A stretch of DNA of 64,000 nucleotides from positions 1 through 64,000 of the forward strand of contig NZ_FWFJ01000010.1 of assembly GCF_900172365.1 (NCBI RefSeq). Direction: 5' to 3'. The notes beneath the pieces are model-generated. The model was given only the letters and a program-made list of their open reading frames with translations, ran no database searches and had not been told where the DNA came from. The translations under genes and the position numbers were made by a program. Positions 49,654 to 57,589 of this stretch are shown here, in pieces. Numbering within the stretch: the first letter of the stretch is position 1; every line of letters begins with the position of its first letter. This stretch comes from Roseovarius gaetbuli. GTDB lineage: Bacteria > Pseudomonadota > Alphaproteobacteria > Rhodobacterales > Rhodobacteraceae.

Positions 49654-50710
49654 GGGCCAGGCCCCGCTTAGCTTCGAGATCGAAAGTGATCCGCCTGCGC
49701 GCCTTGATAAGGCGCTTTCGCGCGATGTGCCAGAGGCGGCGAACCTGTCGCGCACCCGGCTCATGCGGTTGATCGCCGAGGGTTTGGTGACGTTGAACGG
49801 CGTCGTGGTGCAAGACGCCAAGGCCCGTGTCGCCGAGGGCGACGTGGTTGAAATCACCGTGCCGGAGGCCCGCGAAAGCCATATCGGCGCAGAGGATATT
49901 CCGCTTGAGGTGGTCTATGAGGATGACGACCTGATCGTGATCAACAAACCCGTCGGCATGGTGGTGCATCCGGCCCCTGGCACGCCCGAGGGCACGCTGG
50001 TGAATGCGCTGTTGCATCATTGCGGTGACACCCTGTCGGGTGTGGGCGGCGCCAAGCGGCCCGGCATCGTGCACCGGATCGACAAGGACACCAGCGGCCT
50101 TTTGGTGGTGGCCAAATCCGACGCGGCGCATCACGGGCTTGCGGCGCAATTTGAGGCCCATACCGTCGAGCGCTATTACCGGGCCATCGTGCATGGCGCC
50201 CCCGAGGCCAGCGATCCGCGGCTGCGCGGGGTGCGCGGCGTCAGTTTCGAGTCGGGCAATGTGATTCGTATCATCACCCAGCTGGCGCGCCACAAGACCG
50301 ACCGCCAGCGTCAGGCGGTGCTGTTTCACGGCGGTCGCCATGCGGTGACCCGCGCCCGCGTGGTCGAAACCTTTGGCACCCCGGCCACGGTGAGCCTTGT
50401 GGAATGCTGGCTTGAAACCGGGCGCACCCATCAGATCAGGGTACATCTGACCTATGCCGGTCACGGACTTATCGGCGATCCGGTTTATGGCGGGCGGCGC
50501 AAGCTCTCGGAAAAGGCGCTGTCGTCGGCCGGGATCGAGGCGGCGCGCGATTTCCCGCGTCAGGCGTTGCATGCGGCGATCTTGGGGTTCACCCATCCGG
50601 TGAGCGGCGAAGAAATGCGCTTTGAGGCGCCGTTGCCTCCTGATATGAGCGCCCTGATCGAGGCGCTCAGAGGCGATAGGTCGGTCGGTGCGTTCCTGGA
50701 AACTGAGTGA
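49652..50710 (+). CDS. rluD: RluA/RluD-family 23S rRNA pseudouridine synthase
   Basis: This 352-residue protein starts with an S4 RNA-binding domain (about 15-75, ARLDKALSRDVPEAANLSRT). The catalytic domain carries GIVHRIDKDTSGLLVVAKSD (catalytic Asp) and CWLETGRTHQIRVHLTYAGH. It isomerises uridines in helix 69 of 23S rRNA if it is true RluD. It precedes rpoH, a common alphaproteobacterial order. Confidence 0.88.
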   Translation: MGQAPLSFEIESDPPARLDKALSRDVPEAANLSRTRLMRLIAEGLVTLNGVVVQDAKARVAEGDVVEITVPEARESHIGAEDIPLEVVYEDDDLIVINKPVGMVVHPAPGTPEGTLVNALLHHCGDTLSGVGGAKRPGIVHRIDKDTSGLLVVAKSDAAHHGLAAQFEAHTVERYYRAIVHGAPEASDPRLRGVRGVSFESGNVIRIITQLARHKTDRQRQAVLFHGGRHAVTRARVVETFGTPATVSLVECWLETGRTHQIRVHLTYAGHGLIGDPVYGGRRKLSEKALSSAGIEAARDFPRQALHAAILGFTHPVSGEEMRFEAPLPPDMSALIEALRGDRSVGAFLETE

Positions 50711-50770
50711 AATCAATTTGCAGCGACGGAAAGATGTTAAATTCACGTTAAACTATATGACCTACCAAGC

Positions 50771-50798
50771 CTTGAAAGGGGCGGCGTGACTTCCTAGG
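50771..50798 (+). promoter_or_regulatory. Possible promoter for rpoH
   Basis: CTTGAA (50771-50776) and CCTAGG (50793-50798) are spaced like a sigma-32-type or vegetative promoter in the AT-rich 126-base gap before rpoH. The match is partial and rests on inspection only. Confidence 0.3.
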
Positions 50799-50836
50799 TC
50801 AATGTTAACGATATAAACATCAAGAGGGATGAAGCC

Positions 50837-51733
50837 ATGGGCAATTATAAAAATCTGCCGGCTCCGACACCAGAAGGCGGGTTGAACCGCTATATGCAGG
50901 AAATCCGCAAGTTCCCACTTCTGGAACCGGAAGAAGAATACATGCTGGCCAAGCGTTGGGTCGAGGAACAAGACACCGAGGCGGCGCATAAGATGGTCAC
51001 CAGCCACCTGCGCCTCGCGGCCAAGATCGCCATGGGCTATCGTGGCTATGGTCTGCCGCAGGCCGAGGTGATTTCCGAGGCGAACGTCGGCCTGATGCAG
51101 GCGGTCAAACGCTTTGATCCCGAGCGCGGCTTTCGCCTTGCGACCTATGCCATGTGGTGGATTCGCGCCAGCATCCAGGAATATATCCTGCGCAGCTGGT
51201 CATTGGTAAAGCTGGGCACGACGAGTGCGCAGAAAAAGCTGTTTTTCAACCTGCGCAAGGCCAAGGCCAAGATCGGCGCGTTTGAAGACGGCGACATGCG
51301 CCCGGATGTGGTCAAGAAAATCGCGACCGACCTTGGCGTGACCGAGGCCGAAGTCATTAGCATGAACCAGCGGATGGCCGGTGCGGATGCCTCTCTTAAC
51401 GCCACGGTTGGCTCCGAGGGCGAGGGCACCATGCAATGGCAGGACTGGCTTGAGGATGAACATGCCGATCAGGCCGGCGATTACGAGCGTGCCGACGAAC
51501 TTGGGGCGCGCCGCGAACTGCTGAGCGAGGCGATGGATGTGCTCAATGAGCGCGAGCGCGATATCCTGACCCAACGCCGCCTGAGCGAAAAGGCGGTCAC
51601 GCTGGAGGATCTGAGCGGCTCGTATGACGTCAGCCGCGAGCGTATCCGCCAGATCGAGGTGCGCGCCTTTGAAAAGCTGCAAAAGCGGATGCGCGCGCTT
51701 GCGCAGGAAAAAGGCATGCTCGCCTCTGCATAA
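50837..51733 (+). CDS. rpoH: RNA polymerase sigma-32 factor (heat shock)
   Basis: This 298-residue sigma factor has region 2 (LRLAAKIAMGYRGYGLPQAE, FDPERGFRLATYAMWWIRAS), the RpoH box (AQKKLFFNLRKAKAK, about 130-145), and region 4 HTH (LEDLSGSYDVSRERIRQIEV). It directs transcription of chaperone and protease genes. AAGAGGGATG precedes the ATG. Confidence 0.95.
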   Translation: MGNYKNLPAPTPEGGLNRYMQEIRKFPLLEPEEEYMLAKRWVEEQDTEAAHKMVTSHLRLAAKIAMGYRGYGLPQAEVISEANVGLMQAVKRFDPERGFRLATYAMWWIRASIQEYILRSWSLVKLGTTSAQKKLFFNLRKAKAKIGAFEDGDMRPDVVKKIATDLGVTEAEVISMNQRMAGADASLNATVGSEGEGTMQWQDWLEDEHADQAGDYERADELGARRELLSEAMDVLNERERDILTQRRLSEKAVTLEDLSGSYDVSRERIRQIEVRAFEKLQKRMRALAQEKGMLASA

Positions 51734-51804
51734 CCCTTGGTGTGCGCCGTGATTCCAAGTAGGTTCTGCCGTAAGGCGAGGGGCTGTGGATCTTGGGGCA
51801 TGCG

Positions 51805-52908
51805 ATGGAAATGGCGGCGCGCAGGGGGGGCGGGGAAGCGGCGGCGTGCAAGCGCCGGAGCCGCATCACACTGGCCCTCTGCGCGCTGCTTTTGACGCTC
51901 TCGGCCTGTTCCGAGCGCATGACAGCCGAGCGCGCCGCGCCGCACCCCGACGCGCAAATCCAACCGATCTATGTGGCGACCGAACGCGAGCTGGATCAGA
52001 CCGGACCGATTTTCGGCCTCAAGCGCCCAAGCGGCCTGAAGTATTTCCGCACCGATATATCTGTGCCCCCCAGCCATCAAATCGGGGTCATTGAATGGCC
52101 CGAGGGCCGCACCGATGCGGCCAGCGATTTCGTGGTGACCGGAACACAGGTGTTTGACGGGCCGGGGCAGATGCTTGGCGATATCCGCCGCACCGAACCG
52201 GGGCGCGAAACGCTGGTCTTCATTCACGGCTATAACAATACCCTGTCGGAATCGATGTACCGTTTGGCCCAGATCCAGACCGATTTTGCGACCGGCATGC
52301 CCGCTGTGCTGTTTTCATGGCCCTCGGCGGGCGATCCGCGGGGTTATATCTATGACCGCGACAGCGTGCTGTTTGCGCGCGACGATCTTGTCACGCTGCT
52401 TGACCGGCTGACGGCGCGGCCCGGCGACAAGGTGTTTCTGCTTGGCCACTCGATGGGCTCGCATCTCACGATGGAGGCCCTGCGTCAGGCCAAGCTAAGC
52501 GGCAACACCCGGCTTTTGTCGCGCGTCAGCGGCGTGACCCTGATGTCGCCGGATATCGACCCGGATCTGTTTGACCGTCAGGCCGAGGTGATCGGCAAGC
52601 TGCCGCAACCCTTCCTGATCTTCATCTCGAAACAGGATCGTGCCCTAAGTCTGGCTGGGTTCATAACCGGGAGCAAAGCGCGGCTTGGGGTGATCGACGA
52701 GGCCGAAAAGGTCACCCGCCCGGATGTCACAGTGATTGATTTCACCGAACTGGCCGATGGCAATAGCCTCAACCATTTCGTGCCCGTGACCTCGCCCGCG
52801 GCGATCCGGGTGTTGAACGGCATCATCTCGCAGGCCGGGCGCGAAGGCACCGGCTTCCTGCGAGATATGGCGCTAAAGCTGCCGAGCGCGCGGGCGGTGC
52901 GGCCTTAG
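51805..52908 (+). CDS. DUF900 alpha/beta hydrolase lipoprotein
   Basis: This 367-residue protein has a basic N-terminus, a hydrophobic segment and lipobox LTLSAC, so it is a probable lipoprotein. The hydrolase domain has VFIHGYNNTLSESMYRLAQI and the nucleophile elbow VFLLGHSMGSHLTMEAL, with the DUF900 pattern. His is likely in NSLNHFVPVTSP. The start is ATG at 51805 (a second is at 51811); a TTG at 51793 is in frame. The stop codon overlaps that of pepF on the other strand (TTAG). Confidence 0.8.
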   Translation: MEMAARRGGGEAAACKRRSRITLALCALLLTLSACSERMTAERAAPHPDAQIQPIYVATERELDQTGPIFGLKRPSGLKYFRTDISVPPSHQIGVIEWPEGRTDAASDFVVTGTQVFDGPGQMLGDIRRTEPGRETLVFIHGYNNTLSESMYRLAQIQTDFATGMPAVLFSWPSAGDPRGYIYDRDSVLFARDDLVTLLDRLTARPGDKVFLLGHSMGSHLTMEALRQAKLSGNTRLLSRVSGVTLMSPDIDPDLFDRQAEVIGKLPQPFLIFISKQDRALSLAGFITGSKARLGVIDEAEKVTRPDVTVIDFTELADGNSLNHFVPVTSPAAIRVLNGIISQAGREGTGFLRDMALKLPSARAVRP

Positions 52909-54725
52909 TCTTCCATCGCCTCAAGCTGGTCGATAAAGCCAGAGATCATCGACAAGCCCTTGTCCCAGAACGCCGGGTCGCTGGCATCAAGGCCAAACGG
53001 CGCCAGCAATTCCTTGTGGTGCTTTGATCCGCCGGCCTTGAGCATGTCGAAATACTTTTCCTGGAAGCCCTCGGGGTTTTCCTCGTAGACCGCGTAGAGT
53101 GCGTTCACGAGGCCGTCGCCAAAGGCATAGGCATAGACGTAGAACGGCGAATGCACGAAATGCGGGATATAGGCCCAGAAGGTCTCGTATCCTTCGGCGA
53201 AATCAAACGCCGGTCCAAGGCTTTCGGCCTGCACCGACATCCAGAGCGCGTTGATATCGTCAGGCGTCAATTCGCCCTCGCGGCGGGCGGCGTGAAGCTT
53301 GCATTCAAAGTCGTAGAACGCGATCTGGCGCACGACGGTGTTGATCATATCCTCGACCTTGCCGGCCAGAAGCACCTTGCGCTCCTGGTCGGTCTTGGCC
53401 CCGTCAAGCATCTTGCGAAAGGTCAGCATTTCACCAAACACCGATGCGGTTTCCGCCAGCGTCAGCGGCGTGCTGGCGAGCAACTCGCCCTGATCGGCGG
53501 CCAGAACCTGATGCACGCCATGCCCAAGCTCATGCGCCAGCGTCATCACATCGCGCGGTTTCCCGAGGTAGTTGAGCATCACGTAGGGGTGCACATTGGT
53601 CACCGTCGGGTGGGCAAAGGCCCCCGGCGCCTTGCCGGTTTTCACCCCGGCGTCGATCCAGCCCTTCTCAAAGAACGGCTCTGCAAGATCGGCCATGCGC
53701 GGATCAAACGCGCCGTAGGCGTCCATCACGGTGGTGCGGGCGCTGTCCCAATCGACGATCTTGGTGCTTTCCATTGGCAGCGGCGCGTTGCGGTCCCATG
53801 TCTGCATCCGCTCAAGCCCAAGCCATTTGCGCTTGAGCTCGTAATAGCGGTGGCTGAGCTTCGGATAGGCCTCGACCACCGCGTTGCGCAGCGCCTCGAC
53901 CACCTCGGGTTCGACATCGTTGCTGAGGTGCCGCCCGGTTTGCGCCGTGGGCATGCCGCGCCAGCGGTCGATGACCTCTTTTTCCTTGGCGGCGGTGTTA
54001 TGGACGCGCGAAAACGTGCGGATATTCTCGCCGAACACGCGCGCCAACTCGTGACTGGCGGCCTCGCGCTTGCTGCGGTCCTGTTCGGTCAAGAGGTTCA
54101 GCGTGCCCTCGATGGTAAGATCCTCGCCATCGACGTTAAAGCTTAGGCCGGCGATGGTTTCGTCAAACAGCCTCTCCCAGGCATCACCGACCACCCCGAG
54201 ATCATGCAGGAATTTTTCAAGCTCGTCAGACAGCTGATAGGGTTTCATCGCGCGAATGCGGTCAAGCACCGGCTTGTAACGCGCCAGATCGGCGTTCTCG
54301 GCATACATCGCCGCAAGCGGCTCTTCGGCGAGCCGGTTGAGTTCGAGCGAGAAAAACACCAGCGGCGTGGTGTAATTGGTCACCTTTTCCTGGCAATCGG
54401 ACATGAATTTCGCCCGCCCGCCATCAATCGTAAGCTGGTAATAGCGCAGCCCGGCAAAGGACATGACCCGCCCGGCAATATTGCTTATCTTTTCGTCGCG
54501 ATGCAGACATTCCAAAAGGCCGGCCGCATCAAGATCGGCCAGTTTGCCCTCGTAATCAGCAGCGAATTCGGCGCAGGCGGTTTCAAGCCAGTCGAGATCA
54601 CGCTTGAGTTCGGGCGCGTCTTCACCGCTGTAAAGATCGCTCAGGTCCCATTCGGGCAGCTTTCCCAGATCCTTGTTGCCGGAACCGGCATTTGCGTCGC
54701 GGACGGGGAAAGGCAGATTGAACAT
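52905..54725 (-). CDS. pepF: Oligoendopeptidase F (M3 family)
   Basis: This 606-residue cytoplasmic metallopeptidase has the zinc motif HELGH in MTLAHELGHGVHQVLAADQG (about 390-410) and the downstream Glu in LTLAETASVFGEML. The C-terminal SPFYVYAYAFGDGLVNALYA and HHKELLAPFGLDASDPAFWD are typical of PepF. It hydrolyses peptides of about 7-17 residues. Confidence 0.93.
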   Translation of the reverse strand: MFNLPFPVRDANAGSGNKDLGKLPEWDLSDLYSGEDAPELKRDLDWLETACAEFAADYEGKLADLDAAGLLECLHRDEKISNIAGRVMSFAGLRYYQLTIDGGRAKFMSDCQEKVTNYTTPLVFFSLELNRLAEEPLAAMYAENADLARYKPVLDRIRAMKPYQLSDELEKFLHDLGVVGDAWERLFDETIAGLSFNVDGEDLTIEGTLNLLTEQDRSKREAASHELARVFGENIRTFSRVHNTAAKEKEVIDRWRGMPTAQTGRHLSNDVEPEVVEALRNAVVEAYPKLSHRYYELKRKWLGLERMQTWDRNAPLPMESTKIVDWDSARTTVMDAYGAFDPRMADLAEPFFEKGWIDAGVKTGKAPGAFAHPTVTNVHPYVMLNYLGKPRDVMTLAHELGHGVHQVLAADQGELLASTPLTLAETASVFGEMLTFRKMLDGAKTDQERKVLLAGKVEDMINTVVRQIAFYDFECKLHAARREGELTPDDINALWMSVQAESLGPAFDFAEGYETFWAYIPHFVHSPFYVYAYAFGDGLVNALYAVYEENPEGFQEKYFDMLKAGGSKHHKELLAPFGLDASDPAFWDKGLSMISGFIDQLEAMED

Positions 54726-54867
54726 GAGGCACCTCTTGTTGATTGTTGGCCCAAGACATAGGCCGCACCGCCGCGCGCCACAAGGGGCCGCTGTGGCGGG
54801 GTCAATCTCTTGCCATTTATGGGCGGCAGGCTAGGGTAGGCACAAACGCCAAAAGGGAAGTGACGCG

Positions 54868-55698
54868 ATGAAATTTGCAAGATACGGCGCGCCGGGACAG
54901 GAAAAGCCCGCTCTCGTGGATAAGGCGGGACAGCTTCGCGATCTCTCGGGCGTGCTGCCCGATCTGGCGGGGGCGGTGCTTGGCGATCTGCCAAAGGTCA
55001 AACCCGAGAGCCTTCCGTTGGTCGAGGGCAACCCGCGCCTCGGCCCGCCGGTGGGCGATGTTGGCAAGCTGATCTGCATCGGCCTCAACTATATCGACCA
55101 CGCCGCCGAACTTGGCGTCGATCCGCCCAAGGATCCGGTTGTCTTTCTCAAGGCAACCTCGGCGATCATCGGGCCGCATGACACCGTGGTTCTGCCGCGC
55201 GGATCGAAACGTGGCGATTGGGAGGTCGAGCTTGGCATCGTGATCGGCAAACGCGCCAAATACGTCAGCGAAGACAGCGCGCTTGATCACGTGGCCGGTT
55301 ATACCATCGTCAATGATGTCTCCGAACGCGGTTTTCAGCTAGAGCGCTCTGGCCAATGGACCAAGGGCAAAAGTTGTGACACCTTCGGCCCGATGGGCCC
55401 CTGGCTCGTGACCCCGGACGAGATCGGCGATGTGCAGGCCCTTGATCTTTCGGTCGATGTGAACGGCGCGCGCATGCAAAGCGGCAACAGCCGGTTGATG
55501 ATCTTTACCGTGGCCCAGATCGTGGCCTATCTCAGTGACCTGATGACGCTTGAACCGGGCGATGTCATCGCCACGGGCACGCCGCCGGGCGTTGGCATGG
55601 GGCATAAGCCGCCGCGCTATCTGTCTGCGGGTGACGAAATGGTGCTCAGGATTTCCGGGCTTGGTGAGCAACGCTCGCCTGTCGCGCAGGACCCGTAG
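54868..55698 (+). CDS. Fumarylacetoacetate hydrolase-family protein
   Basis: This 276-residue protein contains the FAH core: LICIGLNYIDHAAELGVDPP, VVFLKATSAIIGPHDTVVLP, WEVELGIVIGKRAKYVSEDS (metal-binding Glu) and GYTIVNDVSERGFQLERSGQ, with GDVIATGTPPGVGMG. Members act as acylpyruvases, 2-hydroxyhepta-diene-dioate isomerases or oxaloacetate decarboxylases; the substrate here is unclear. AAGGGAAGTG precedes the ATG. The 3' end overlaps the convergent hydrolase gene by 53 bases. Confidence 0.85.
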   Translation: MKFARYGAPGQEKPALVDKAGQLRDLSGVLPDLAGAVLGDLPKVKPESLPLVEGNPRLGPPVGDVGKLICIGLNYIDHAAELGVDPPKDPVVFLKATSAIIGPHDTVVLPRGSKRGDWEVELGIVIGKRAKYVSEDSALDHVAGYTIVNDVSERGFQLERSGQWTKGKSCDTFGPMGPWLVTPDEIGDVQALDLSVDVNGARMQSGNSRLMIFTVAQIVAYLSDLMTLEPGDVIATGTPPGVGMGHKPPRYLSAGDEMVLRISGLGEQRSPVAQDP

Positions 55699-56641
55699 CA
55701 TTGCCATCGCCCGAGCCGAGGTAGAACTCGCAGAGCTGCTTGAACAGGCGGTCCCGCATCTCGGGGCTGTCCATCAGGGTCTCGTGGCGGCCGTTCTCGA
55801 CAAGCTCAAGGTGCCCGCCCGGCCAATGTGCCATGCGGTCATGCACCCGCGCCACATCGACGATCTGTTCGTTCGTGCCAAGCAGGGTAAGACAGGGCAG
55901 ATCGGGCGAGGGGAGGCGTGCAAGCGCGCGGGTTTCGCTCAGCGCCTCGTGCAGCCACCGCAGGCTTGGCCCGCCGATCCCCAACTCGGGGTGGGCGTTG
56001 GCCTGATCTATCATGTATTGATACATCTCGCGATCATTGGTCAGCTTGTTGGTCTCGAACGGCTCGGTCAGAACATAGCTTTCAGGGGCGGTTCCGGGGG
56101 CGTAAAAGTGGCTCATGCCCAACTGTCGACTGCTCCAGGACAGCGACCATGCCACCGGGCGCAGGGCGTCTGACAGGGCGATCCCCCACATCGGGCCGGA
56201 AAAGGCAGCGCTTTGCACCTCGAGCCCCTGCATCACCGCGCGCAACCCGATACAGCCGCCCATCGAGTGCCCCAAAAGGTGCCAGGGTCGCGGCAGATCA
56301 AGCCGATGCGCCGCCTCGACCATCGCCGCCACATCCATCTGATAATCGGTGAAGTGATGCACATGACCCGACATCGCGTCGTCCCGAAGACGATCCGCAA
56401 GACCCTGACCGCGCCAGTCGATCACCAGCGTGCCATAGCCGCATCCGGCAAAATGCGCGGCGGCGTCGCCGTATTTCTCGATGTACTCGGTGCGCCCCGG
56501 AAACAGGAACACCGTGCCATTTTGCGCCGATCTGTACCAGAGACCGACACGGATGCGCACCCCGTCGGCGGTTGTCATCCACCACGCGGCGCCATCATCC
56601 GGGCCATTTGCAATCTCGGAATAGAGCGGCGCCTCTTTCAT
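55646..56641 (-). CDS. Alpha/beta hydrolase (lysophospholipase/monoglyceride lipase-like)
   Basis: This 331-residue protein has VFLFPGRTEYIEKYGDAAAH and LVIDWRGQGLADRL (oxyanion and strand 4 region), the nucleophile elbow WHLLGHSMGGCIGLRAV, a helical lid, and His in ENGRHETLMD. It resembles the PldB family. The start overlaps the upstream SCP2 stop by ATGA, so the two are cotranscribed. The C-terminal 17 codons overlap the end of the FAH-family gene on the other strand. Confidence 0.83.
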   Translation of the reverse strand: MKEAPLYSEIANGPDDGAAWWMTTADGVRIRVGLWYRSAQNGTVFLFPGRTEYIEKYGDAAAHFAGCGYGTLVIDWRGQGLADRLRDDAMSGHVHHFTDYQMDVAAMVEAAHRLDLPRPWHLLGHSMGGCIGLRAVMQGLEVQSAAFSGPMWGIALSDALRPVAWSLSWSSRQLGMSHFYAPGTAPESYVLTEPFETNKLTNDREMYQYMIDQANAHPELGIGGPSLRWLHEALSETRALARLPSPDLPCLTLLGTNEQIVDVARVHDRMAHWPGGHLELVENGRHETLMDSPEMRDRLFKQLCEFYLGSGDGNATGPARQASVAHQARKS

Positions 56642-56931
56642 CAGGACAGCACGCTGCCAAGCTTCATCGCCATGCCCATGTCGCCGTCAACGGCCAGCTT
56701 GCCGGTCATGAAGGCGGCGGTCGGATCAAGATCGCCCGACAGGATCGACTCGAAGGTGTCCTGATCGGCGGTGAGGGTCACATCGGTCTCGGAATCATCC
56801 GCCCGCGCGCCGTTCGCGTCGATCACAATGGCGCCTTCGCCCTCGATCACGAATTTCGCTGTGCCGTCAAAGCCCTCGTTGCCCATTTTGCCATTCAATG
56901 CGGCCACGGCTGCGGTAATCACTTCGCTCAT
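56641..56931 (-). CDS. SCP2 sterol-binding domain protein
   Basis: This 96-residue single-domain protein has FVIEGEGAIVIDANGARADD, DVTLTADQDTFESILSGDLD and DPTAAFMTGKLAVDGDMGMA, the SCP2 signature. It offers a hydrophobic pocket for lipids or acyl-CoA. Pairing with a lysophospholipase-like hydrolase suggests a lipid role, but this is inference. Confidence 0.87.
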   Translation of the reverse strand: MSEVITAAVAALNGKMGNEGFDGTAKFVIEGEGAIVIDANGARADDSETDVTLTADQDTFESILSGDLDPTAAFMTGKLAVDGDMGMAMKLGSVLS

Positions 56932-57002
56932 TTGCGGTTCCTTTCACAATTAGGGTGTCGGGGGTTTGCTTCCCGGCATTCTGCGCTAAACTCAACGCCG
57001 TT

Positions 57003-57566
57003 ATGGGCAGAGTTTTTACCAACCTCAACCGTATCGTCACGGCACTTCTGGCGATAGTCACGTTTTCCCTACCTGCCTTGGCGGCGCCAAATGCGCGGCT
57101 CGACGGTTTGTTTGCGGCGCTGCAAGAGGCCGACGAGAAAGAAGCCCGCCGAATCGCCGGTGAAATCGAGCTTGAGTTAGAGAAATCCGGCTCGCCCGCG
57201 ATGGATCTTTTGCTGCGCCGTGGGCGCGACGCGATCGAGGCGGGCGATACCGCGATGGCGATCGAACACCTGAGCGCGCTGATTGATCACGCGCCGGGCT
57301 TTGTCGAGGCCTGGCACCTGCGCTCGGTCGCGTTTTTCAAGGCGGATCGCTATGGGCTGGCGCTGTCGGATATCGAACATGCCCTCGCGCTTGAGCCGCG
57401 CCATTACAACGTGCTCTATGGTCTTGGTGTGCTGCTGAACGAAATGAATCAGCCCGATCTTGCGCAAGAGGCGTTTAGCCGTGTTCTTGCTATACATCCG
57501 CACCACGAGGACGTAACCAGCGCGATGGAAGACATCAAAAGCCAACTCGGCGGCGCAGACCTCTGA
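57003..57566 (+). CDS. Exported tetratricopeptide-repeat protein
   Basis: This is a 187-residue protein. A signal peptide (MGRVFTNLNRIVTALLAIVT ... LPALAA) precedes three to four TPR units (AMDLLLRRGRDAIEAGDTAM, EAWHLRSVAFFKADRYGLAL, NVLYGLGVLLNEMNQPDLAQ). It is probably a periplasmic scaffold. The start at 57003 gives the best signal peptide; the ORF extends 16 residues upstream. The helicase gene follows after 23 bases. Confidence 0.82.
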   Translation: MGRVFTNLNRIVTALLAIVTFSLPALAAPNARLDGLFAALQEADEKEARRIAGEIELELEKSGSPAMDLLLRRGRDAIEAGDTAMAIEHLSALIDHAPGFVEAWHLRSVAFFKADRYGLALSDIEHALALEPRHYNVLYGLGVLLNEMNQPDLAQEAFSRVLAIHPHHEDVTSAMEDIKSQLGGADL

Positions 57567-57589
57567 TCAGGTAACGGGAGAGACGGCAC

